Assembly (NCBI GenBank): GCA_947471505.1
Contig: CANIWM010000007.1
Location: 58,862-122,861 of the forward strand
Length of the DNA: 64,000 nt
Origin: Chthoniobacteraceae bacterium
Lineage (GTDB): Bacteria; Verrucomicrobiota; Verrucomicrobiia; Chthoniobacterales; Chthoniobacteraceae
Reading direction: 5' to 3'
Of the stretch, positions 19,401-28,400 are shown one piece after another (within the stretch, counting starts at the first letter, position 1; each line of letters opens with the position of its first letter). Made by a program: the position numbers and the translations under genes. The notes below the pieces were generated by a model. The model saw only the letters and a program-made list of their open reading frames with translations, ran no database searches and had not been told where the DNA came from.

Positions 19401-22400
19401 GTCGTCCACGAGGCATTCGCCAGCGTCGAGCAAGCCGAGGCGGAATTCGTTCCAAAGTGTCTGCCCGAAAGTTTGCCCCGCGACCATTGTGTAGCTGACA
19501 TTCTGCCACGTCGTGTCGCTGCTTTCATCGCTCGCCGCCCACGCGCTGCCGACGGAGTTGTCTGCGCGCGGGTCGCGCAGTTCCAACGATGCGCCGCCGC
19601 CATCGGGCGTCTCCGGCCACGCGCCGCCGGTGTAGTAGCGGGTTTCGTCCACGGGATTGCCGACAGCGTCTTCGAGCACGATGCGGTCGGTCGTATTGGA
19701 AAGCGTGCCGGAGAAATTCCCGATGATGCGCGTGCTGTGCTCGGGCCATTTTGCAGCGAGCGTCGCCGCGTCTTTCGCCACGACCAGAAAGCCGCCCGCC
19801 GGAATCGTAGTGCCCGCGGGAATCGTGAATGACACCGCATCGTCGAGTTTCCATCCGGCGACGCTTACCGGCGCGCCGCTCTTGTTATGGAGCTCGATCC
19901 ACTCCTCGGGATTGTCAGTCACCGGCGCTGAGTTCGGAGCGAAATGATACATCACTTCGTTGATGACGATGTCGCTGGTCAGCGCGAACGCATTCGCTCC
20001 GCCAAATGAATCCGCGGTCGGCACGAGCATCCGTCCGAGGCTGTCGCGAGCGCGCGTCGTCGTCTTCACCGCCGCAGCATCGATGAGCACGGCGCTGCCT
20101 GCGGTCATTAAAAAGACACGATCATCGAGCAACGGACGGAAGCCGAGCGCTGCTTGGTCCAGCACGAGCAGCGCACCCGGCGCGAGCGTCTGGGCTGGCA
20201 GCGTGTAGCCGCCTGCAATCCCGCTCGCAGCCAGCACAAGCCCGCCGACATTGACGGATGAAGCGCCCGTGTTCTGAATCTCCACGCGCCAAGTCCCGGC
20301 GCTGGAGCCCGCGATTTCCGAGATACGCAGCGACGGCGGAACCGGCTGGGAAATAATCTCCCGCGTCTCCAACGAAGCGCCCCACACGATGTCGGGAGTT
20401 ACGGGCGCGTATATTTCCAGCTCGTCGATGCACGCGCCGTCAGGCGTGAGGACGCGCAGGCCAGTCGCAGTCACCGCCGCAAATTCGTAAACGTGGCGCT
20501 GCGACGGCAATGGGAACGAACCATCCACATTGATCACACCGATGGCCGTCCACGATGCGTCGGGCGTGGACGCAGTCGGGCTTACGACCGTGGTGTATTG
20601 CACCGTGTAGCCGCCGAGGGTGCGGTCCGTGTAGGTCGCCGTGTTGTCGCGACCAAATGCGATGCGACCCATCGGACGCGCCGTCGCGAAGCTGATTCCG
20701 CAGAACGAATTCGGGCTATCGCCAATCCACGAACTCGGGTTGCCAAAAACGCCGTCGTTCAAATTCGGAATCGTGTGCGTCGGCGCGTATGCACCGTTGC
20801 CGATGAGGTCCTTCGCAAACGCAGTTCCAGTCCGCGCCATATCGCCCGCTAAATCCAGAAGACCGCCCGTGGCCATCAGCGAAAAAGCAGGCGGCGCTGG
20901 TGCCGCAGCAGGCGAGGCCTCCAATTCATCGATGCAAGCCCCGCTCCCGACTCCGTCGCCCGGCGTGATGAGCCGGATTCCCGTGGCCATAACCGGCGTG
21001 AACGAGAACGCGTGACGCTGGCTGTAAGGCAATCCATCTGCCGGATACGAAGCCGTGCCGATTGTCGCCCAGCCTGTCGCGGGGTTCCCCGTCTGCGGGG
21101 TCGATGCAGTCGGGCTCGCGACTGCTGTATATTGAAGCGTGTATAGCCCGCTGCTGCGATCTCCGAAGGTCGCTGTATTATCCCGGCCCCACGCCACACG
21201 GCCCACACTGACCGCCGTCGCACCAAAGCTCACACCGCAGAATGAATTGAGCGAGTTCCCGATCCACGAATTCGGATTCCCGTAGAGTCCGTCATTCAAA
21301 TGAGGAATCGTATGGGCCGAATACGCCCCGTTTCCCGCGAGGTCTTTGGCAAACGCCAGCGCGCCCGCCTGCCGCGAATAGTTCGGCGAAAAAATCACGC
21401 CGCCGACTTGGTCCAGCGTCAGCCCGCTCAGCGTGAGCCCACCCGTGCCGCCCGAGAACGCCAGCGGCGTGCCTGCCTGATGCACCTCGACGCTCAGCGT
21501 GTTCGTGCCATTCACGAGCGCTGTCGTCGGGAGCAGGATGTCCTCAAACGCCGCATTCCCGACTTCGTCCGATGCACGGGTCGCCGCTGTCACCGAGCCC
21601 GTCGCCATGCGCTGCCTCGCGACTTCCGTGCCGTTTAGATAAATCACCGAGCCATCATCCGTCAGCGTTCGCAGCGAGAGTTGCACCTGCGATGGCGTGC
21701 CGGAAAACGTGAACTGCTTTTGAAAATAGTAAGTCCCCGTGGGATGCGAAGCCGGGGTCGGCAGCACCGTGCCCACCGTCGCCGGGAGCACCACATCTTC
21801 AAACGCAAGCACGCCATTGCCCGACAACCATCCGCCCGTTCCCGCTGCGTAAGAAGTCGCCGCCCACCCAGCCGCGAGTCCCGCGCTGGAGCCTTGATAC
21901 AGCCACGCATCGCCAAGCCCAAATACCGACTGCGGAGCACCCAGCGTCGAATCGAAATTCCCAGCGCCCGGCGTCCCACCGCGCGAGACTGAGGCCACCC
22001 AATGCTCAGGCAGCGTTCCCGACAAATGCCCAACCCGCCGCGCTAGCGTGAACCCACCCCCATCCGCACCCAACGGCCACGCACCGCCATCGTTGTAGTT
22101 CAGCTCATCCATGACGCGCCGCGTCCGGTCGCGCAGGCGGATAGTTTCGCCGCCGTTGTTCATTGATCCGGTCCAAGGCCCCAGCGCACTCACCCCAGGC
22201 ATCGCGCCTGGATTCGACGCCACCACGAGATACCCACCCGCAGCGATGACCGTCCCATTTGGGAAAGTGAAATTCACTCCGCCGGAAATCTCCCATCCCG
22301 AGAGGTCCATATTCACCGACATCTTGTTGTAAAGCTCGACCCACTCCGGATCGGCAGCACCAGACGGGTGATACATCACTTCGTTGAATACGGTCGTCGT

Positions 22401-22463
22401 GTCCGCCGCGTGCGCCACGCCGGTTAGCAGCAAAGCCACGAGAGCGGACTTCTGGAATTTCAT
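16446..22463 (-). CDS. Giant secreted CotH-type/lamin-tail-domain protein (CotH-2)
   Basis: 2005 aa with a signal peptide (MKFQKSALVALLLTGVAHA). It has a lamin-tail domain at about 20-165 and a beta domain at about 195-340 (DDGSVIYLNGTEVARQ). Two discoidin-like repeats follow at about 355-515 and 535-690 (LNDGLYGNPNSWIGNS and LNDGVFGNPSSWIGDS). Then come lamin-tail-like regions, a carbohydrate-binding-like module, an Ig-like module, the CotH domain (about 1260-1600), a final lamin-tail domain and the FLRLKATAR end shared with CotH-1. WDMD (W1542-D1545) is kept. However, the Lys-containing motif of CotH-1 (GVHLKGSEHGRAKF) reads GVRLQGTAAGRIRD here, and GDNY reads ADCY, so the catalytic centre may be altered. 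It starts five bases after the stop of the PEP-CTERM gene, so co-transcription is very likely. Confidence 0.83.
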   Translation of the reverse strand: MKFQKSALVALLLTGVAHAADTTTVFNEVMYHPSGAADPEWVELYNKMSVNMDLSGWEISGGVNFTFPNGTVIAAGGYLVVASNPGAMPGVSALGPWTGSMNNGGETIRLRDRTRRVMDELNYNDGGAWPLGADGGGFTLARRVGHLSGTLPEHWVASVSRGGTPGAGNFDSTLGAPQSVFGLGDAWLYQGSSAGLAAGWAATSYAAGTGGWLSGNGVLAFEDVVLPATVGTVLPTPASHPTGTYYFQKQFTFSGTPSQVQLSLRTLTDDGSVIYLNGTEVARQRMATGSVTAATRASDEVGNAAFEDILLPTTALVNGTNTLSVEVHQAGTPLAFSGGTGGLTLSGLTLDQVGGVIFSPNYSRQAGALAFAKDLAGNGAYSAHTIPHLNDGLYGNPNSWIGNSLNSFCGVSFGATAVSVGRVAWGRDNTATFGDRSSGLYTLQYTAVASPTASTPQTGNPATGWATIGTASYPADGLPYSQRHAFSFTPVMATGIRLITPGDGVGSGACIDELEASPAAAPAPPAFSLMATGGLLDLAGDMARTGTAFAKDLIGNGAYAPTHTIPNLNDGVFGNPSSWIGDSPNSFCGISFATARPMGRIAFGRDNTATYTDRTLGGYTVQYTTVVSPTASTPDASWTAIGVINVDGSFPLPSQRHVYEFAAVTATGLRVLTPDGACIDELEIYAPVTPDIVWGASLETREIISQPVPPSLRISEIAGSSAGTWRVEIQNTGASSVNVGGLVLAASGIAGGYTLPAQTLAPGALLVLDQAALGFRPLLDDRVFLMTAGSAVLIDAAAVKTTTRARDSLGRMLVPTADSFGGANAFALTSDIVINEVMYHFAPNSAPVTDNPEEWIELHNKSGAPVSVAGWKLDDAVSFTIPAGTTIPAGGFLVVAKDAATLAAKWPEHSTRIIGNFSGTLSNTTDRIVLEDAVGNPVDETRYYTGGAWPETPDGGGASLELRDPRADNSVGSAWAASDESSDTTWQNVSYTMVAGQTFGQTLWNEFRLGLLDAGECLVDDVSVIRVSNSQQLIQGGNFESLSTKWRVLGNHGASAIEAEPGVPSNHVLHIRSTGAFSWNHNHIETSFTGNTALVDGQSYTVSFRARWLSGTNQLNTRAYYSRLARTTELTMATRIGTPGAVNSRAVANLGPTLSGLTQTPVIPNAGEPVTVSATATGPDGVASLTLRYALNGSATFASVPMTASGATYSAQIPGQAAATIVQFYIEAADSAAATSTLPAAGAASRALYLVNDGAGTALAAHELRVIMLPADSTTLLAPLNRLSDGRIGGTAVYRRSEVFYDVGVRLQGTAAGRIRDGEDYPGYDVGFAADHLFRGLHNNLNIDRSGRGPVIRQQHEIYVKHAFHRAGVPCTYDDLVYFIAPNGIHTGTAIMQMAGYGSEFVASEFGGDGTVFNLDGTYEPSTTTDGNFESFKNPVPLATQLQSDFADLGTDKEQYRGQLDPRAGSRADDYSGLIAFSKAMGDTGPNFATNIAARMDVDEWMRCAALYSLFGVADCYMTSGFQHNFRVHVPSDGMNVTALAWDMDFVHNFATNSPAVLVGGNLLRVMNTVPGARHAYYGHLHDLCQTVYNSTYMTPWLSHYGSVVGQNYTGNVNYIEARRTNILSQLPATVPFAITTNGGANFTVNAASTTLAGNGWINVREIRRSDTNAALDLTWTTDTAWTATVGLNFGANPLTLIAYDASGTQVGTASITITSTLTAPNPHDHLRITEIHYNPAAPAGGEVAASTDKDDFEFIELRNFHPTQNLDISLCKFTAGVDYTFPSTTTLAPGEYIHVVRHLGAFNVRYGAVPRRVGPYGPADSLSNGGETITLVDATGAEIQSLTYNDSWYPQTDGGGYSLIVIAPTLPLDRAVSSSFRSSTTIGGNPNTSDATTFTGTPTNDLDGDGLSAFLEHALGTSDSVANTSGIAVIREPDGTLTLTFTSRLNADDVALSLETATSPNAFTASIPTVLSAVQSGTMLTQAWRVVPPNGAGQFFLRLKATAR

Positions 22464-22468
22464 GGATT

Positions 22469-25400
22469 TTAGGACGTTTTTCGACGGCGCAATCCGACGA
22501 GCGCACCGAGGCCGCCGAGCAGGAGGACGGCGCTACCGGGTTCCGGGACGGCCATGAGTGCGACGTCGTTGCCGCCGGTGAATGCAGCGGTGCCGGAGTT
22601 GGCAAAGTAGCTCAAGATGAAATCCTGACCGCCGCTTGCGTAAACGTGTCCGCCGTCGGGAACACCAGCGAATATGCCGGTGACGGCGTCTGCACCATCA
22701 TTGAGAATGAGGAAGAACAAGTCGCCCGTGACTGCGGGTGTGGTGAGGTAGCTACCGGACAGCGAAAGCGTCCCGCCGCCCAGCGAGACGGTGCCGTTCA
22801 CGGCGAGCTGATCGTATGCGGACATGCCGTTGATTTCCATACTCAGAGCGCCGCCTGTGTTGAGCGCGAGTGCTCCGGTCGTGAGAAGGCCGGGGCTGTT
22901 GCCGGGCGCGATTGTGCCACCTGCGAGCACGTTCACGGGTCCGGTGGTGCCACTGCCGCCGAGCGTGCCGCCGTTGTTCACGGTCGTCGTGCTGCCGGAA
23001 ATGGCGCCGTTCACCACAAGCGTTCCGCCGTTCACAGAAGTCGCGCCGGTGTGCGTAGCAGCGCCCGAAATGATCTGCGTGCCCGGACCTGATTTGCTGA
23101 CGGCGAAGTTCGGAAACGAGCCACCGAGCGCACCGGTGAAGTCGTGCGTTTGTCCGCTGGCGACATCGAGCGTGAGGCTGCCCGCTGCGGTGTTGAAGCT
23201 ATACACGTTGCCGCCGCCATTGAGTCCGGCGATGGTGAGTGCGCGGCTGGAAAAGTCGAAGTTTCCGCCCGCTGCGACCGTGACGACGCTCGTCGCCGCG
23301 ATGCCTTGGTCCACGCCGGTCGGCATCACGAGAAAAGCGCCCGCGCTTACCGAGGTCGGTCCGGCGTAAGTCTGCGGATTGGCAAGCCGAACGATAAATC
23401 CATCCTGCACGAATCCGCCCGACCCGCTGATGACGTCGGGGTAGGTAAAGTCGCCGCCGCGTTTGATGACTACAGTTCCATTGTTCACGATGTTCCCCGC
23501 GACACTGCCGGACGCGCCGCCGTTGCCGAGCTGGAGCGTGCCGCCGTTCACCGTCGTTCCACCCGAGTAGGTGTTGTTTGCCACGAGTGTCAGTTTGCCG
23601 TTGCCTGCTTTGGTGAGCGCACCAGTGCCGGTCGTGCCATTCACCACGGCAGCGGAAAGAACGACGTCGTTTCCGTTTGTGTCGAGCGTCGCGTTTACGC
23701 CGTCCCGGATGCGGAGGTTGTTGTTCACCGAAATGTCCATCGTGTTCCCGGCGTCCCACTTCAGTGTCGAAGTGCCTGAGAAATCGACGAGGTAGTATCC
23801 CACTTTGTTGCCTGGAGTGAAAGCGCTGTAGCCCGTGCTGCCGGAGAAAATCAGCGTGCCGCCCGCGATCTCGATACCGCCGAGACCGAAAATGCCGGGC
23901 GTGCCTGCGCTGTTGGCACCGTCCATCGAACTGGCAAGATGCATCGTGCCATTGCCTGTCTTTTGGATGCCGCCCCAAGCCACGAGATGCTGATGACTGA
24001 GTTTTCCGGTGACCAGCAAATCCACGGGCGCGGCCCCGTCCGCCACATTGAAGACATGTGTTCCATTCATGTGCATTTCTGCAGATATCGTAGATGGATT
24101 ATCGCCGGAAACAATCACCTGCTGCCCCGCGCCACTCAGGAAAAACTGTCCGAGATTCAAGTCACTCACATTACTATTTGCCGCGAGCGTGCCGCCGGTG
24201 AGCGTGAGATTCCCCACGAGGTTGCGCTGATTTACACCGCTCGCCACATCGGCCGAGAGCGTGCCGCCGTTGCCGATGGTCACGGATGAAAGAGTGCTGA
24301 CCGCTGCATTCTGAAGGCTCAACAAGCCGCCGTTTACCGTGATTGGACCACCGCCGATCGTCCCGGAAACGAGCAACGTGCCCGCGTTCACATTCGTCCC
24401 GCCGGACAAACTATTCGCAGCAGCAAGCGTGAGCGTTCCGTTACCGGCCTTACTCAGTGCACCGCTGCCTGTGGTTCCGTTGACGATGGAAGTGGCGAAT
24501 GTGACGTTGTTTCCGTTCGTGTCGAAAGTCGCGTTTACGCCGTCCCGGATCCGGAGGTTGTTGTTCACCGAAACGTCCATCGTATTGCCTGCATCCCATT
24601 TCAGCGTCGAGCTCGCTGAGAAATCGGCGAGGTAGTATCCCACCTTGCTGGCCGGAGCGAGAGCGCTGTAGCCCGTGCTGCCCGAGAAAATAAGCGTGCC
24701 GCCTCCGAGTTCAATTCCGCCCAGTCCAAAGACTCCAGTCGCCCCTGCGGAGTTCGTCCCGTTCATCGAGTTGGCGAGGTACATCGTGCCATTCCCCGTT
24801 TTTTGGATGCCGCCCCAAGCGGCTCCGTGCCAGTGGCTGAGTTTTCCGGTGACGAGCAAGTCCACCGGGGCAGTCCCGTCGGCCACATTAAAGGTGTGTG
24901 TCCCGGCCACATGCACTTCCGCAGCGATGGTTGATTGAGTATTGCCAGAAACAATCACCTGCTGTCCGGCGTTGCTCAGGAAAAACTGCCCTTTGGCGGA
25001 ATCGCTGATGTTTGCGTTGCCGCCGAGCGTGCCCCCGGCGAGCGTCAAATTACCCCCGAGGTCGCGCTGATTCACGCCACTCGCCACATCGGTCGAGAGT
25101 GTGGCCCCGCTAGCAACGCTCACGGAGAACAAAGTGCTCGCAGCCGCATTTTGAAGACTCAATGTGCCGCCGTTCACCGTGGTCGGGCCCGTATAGGTGC
25201 TCGCACCTGAGAGCGCGAGCGTGCCGGCACCGCTCTTGGTGAGGCCGACGATGTTGCTTCCACCGTTCGTGTTTCCTATCGCAGTGGCATAGTTGAATAC
25301 GCCTCCACTTGCATTTGTCGTATCGAGGCCCAAAAAAGAGCCGCTCTTGAATCCCCCACTGGCCGTGCCGAGCCCCTTTAAGGTGTCGATATTAGCACTG

Positions 25401-28400
25401 GTGAATTCTCCCGTGCCTCCGACGCTGAAGACCGCCGTCGCGCCGCTTGCGACTACAAGATTCGTCGCGGTCCAGCTCGATGGCGTGTTGTTGTAAAGCG
25501 CCACCTGCTTGGTAAAGCGAATCGCGCCAGCGTTAATCGTCGTGGGACCGGTAAGCGGATTTGCGGTGGAAAGGATTACGCTGCCGGTGCCGTTCTTGGT
25601 TATGCTGCTGGCGATGCCACCGGTGCCGGTGAACGAGTAGTCGTTGCCGGTCGAGTTATTAAAGGTCACGGAACCAGGCGCGACCGCTGCATTTAGAGCC
25701 ACAGCCTTCGTCGCCCCACTGTCATCGAATGTGACGGCATCTCCCTGGAAAAATGTGTCGGTTCCTGCGTTCCAATTACTGGTTGCATTGATATTCCACG
25801 CCGCACTCCCACCGGACCACGTGAGCGCTTTCGTATCGAACGTCAGATTCACCTGATTGGCTGTCGCGGTTGAAAAAACCGGGTTCCGGAACTCCGTAGT
25901 CGCGAGGTTCGCCTCCGAGCCGGTGAGCGTGCCGGAATAGTTGAGCACGCGAATCGTCTGACCGAGCCCAACGACCGCCGGCGTTCCACTGGCCGCAACG
26001 TTGACGGTTCCGTTCAGCGTCAGATTCCCGCCGACGGAAAACGCTCCGGCAGTGCTGCCATCGACACGCATTGTCGATCCACCATTCAGTGTCAGGCTTC
26101 CCGTCGCGCCGATACTTCCTTCTCCAGCGAGCGATGCACCGGAAGCAACCGATGCTGCTGTGTTGCCGAGCGATCCGGTGACATTCAGAGTGCCCGCACC
26201 GACAGCAGTTGCGCCGGCGTATGTATTGGCCGCCGCAAGCGTGAGTGTGCCATTGCCCAACTTACTCAGACCACCTGTACCAGTCTGGATGACGATCGGG
26301 GTGGCGAAAGTGACGTTGTTTCCGTTCGTGTCGAAACTCGCCGTGACACCATCGCGGATACGCAGATTGCCGTTCACGGAAACATCCATCGTGTTTCCGG
26401 CGTCCCATTTCAGCGTCGAGTTCGCGGAAAAGTCGGCGTTGTAATAGCCCCTGCTAGCGGGGGCGGTGCCGCCGGCGTTACCGCTGTAGCCAAGGCTACC
26501 GGAGAAAATGAGCGTGCCGCCGGCGAGTTCGATTCCACCCAGTCCGTAGATGCCGTTCACGCCAGCGGAATTGGTGCCGTCCATCGAACTGGCAAGGTGC
26601 ATCGTGCCATTGCCTGTTTTCACAATGCCGCCCCATGCAGACAAATGTTGATGGCTGAGTTTTCCGGTCACAAGTAAATCGACCGCCGACGCGCCGTCCG
26701 CGACATTGAATATGTGTGTTCCGGAAACGTGTGTCTCCGCTGCGATGACTGATTGCACATCGCCGTGAACGACGACCTGCTGCCCGGCGTTGCTCAGGAA
26801 AAACTGCCCGGTGTTTGTATCGCTCACGTTCGCATTTCCGCCGAGCGTTCCGCCTGCGAGCGTCAGATTTCCCGTGAGGTCGTGGCGATTATTGCCGCTC
26901 GCGACATCGGCGGAAAGTTTTGCGCCCGTGCCGATCCACACATTTGGCAGCGCGCCCGACGAGCCACCTTGCAAGCTGAGGATTCCTTCCGTGACCGTCG
27001 TGCTGCCCGTGTGCAGCGTCTGCCCCGTGATCACCATTGTGCCCGCTCCGCGCTTTTGCAGACTACCGGCGCCGACCGCAGAGTTGCGCGTGATGCCGTT
27101 CACCGTGAAGTCCGCCGCCGCATCGCCCGTGACATCCTGCACGTCGAACGTCGTCGCGAGCAATCCGAGGCCGGAGCCCGCGCCGAGCTGATTGTAAGTC
27201 GAAGCCGCCGAGCCGGAGACCGTGACATTTCCCGCCATGAGAATGCCGCCGAACGAGCCGCCATGCTGGCCACGATCATTCACCGTGCCGCCTTGCAGCG
27301 TGAGATTGTCCACACGCTGAAAGCCCGTGCCCGCAGTGTTCAAGGGATTATTCTCCCACACTCCCGCGACGCGGAAAGCGATCAGGTTTTGCGTCGTCGA
27401 GGAGAAATCCACCGAGTCCGTCGTCGTGGAAATTAGCGTTGCACCTTGTGCGACATTCAGCGTGCGACCCGCGACGTTTGCACCGAGTCCGTTGAGCGTT
27501 CCATTCGAGCCACCGGACACGACGAGCGAACCGCCGCTCACCTGGATATTCCCCGTGAAGCTGTTTTGTGCCGTGAGCGCGAGGCTCCCGTTGCCCACCT
27601 TCGTGAGCCCCGTCGCGGTTGTGTTGTCCGCGATCACCGAGCCGACGATGAATGCCACCGGGCTGTTTTGGAACACCACGAGATCCTTGCCTGCAGGGCC
27701 GCTCAGCGTGCCGCCGTTGATGGCTGAGCCCGCAGTCGCGACCGTCGGGGTCACGAGGATGCCGCCCGTCGTTAGCGTCTGCCCGCCGGCGATGGAGATC
27801 GTGCGTCCTTCGTTTTGGTTAAAGCGAAGACTCGTCACGCTCGTGCTCGCAGCGAGCGACGTATCCACGCCGCTCGACACATCCGCATTCCCCGTGAGCG
27901 CCGACGCTGTGCTGCCCGTGTATCCGCCGAGCGTCGCTAGGCCCGTGATGTTTGTTCCGCCCGCCGACTGCGCAGCCCAATCGCTATTCCCGATCGTCGC
28001 AAACGCCACGCCGCCATCCGCGAGGATCGTCCCCGCTGCGCCGCTGCTCGAGATGATTCCATTTGCCGCCGACTCATTACCCGTCGGCAGGGTGAGCACC
28101 GCTGTCGCCCCGACATTACGGGTGATTGCGCCGAGATTCACCGCGAGGCTCGTCGCCCCGCCCGACACCACCGCGATATTCGCAGCTCCAGCACGCAGCG
28201 TCGTCCCGCTAAACTGCTGCGAATTCACCGCGCCCGCCTTGCCTGCCACCGTGAGCGTCGTGCCCGAAAGCGTCAGCGCAGTATTGCCGAGGATGTTCGT
28301 CGTCGGTGATTCCGCGCCTGCAAAATCCAGCACCAGTGTCCCTCCGTCCACATTCGTAGGACCGGAAAATGTATGCGCTCCTGCGATGGTCAGCGTGCCC

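Noticed and set aside
17178..19832. 884-aa plus-strand frame opposite CotH-2
   Set aside because: Antisense of a well-supported CotH/lamin-tail protein; the translation is Arg/Val/Ala-rich without domains and arises from codon bias.
23570..26955. Possible CRISPR or tandem satellite because of regular repeats
   Set aside because: The units are long, in frame and translate into beta-strand repeats; there are no short constant repeats with unique spacers.
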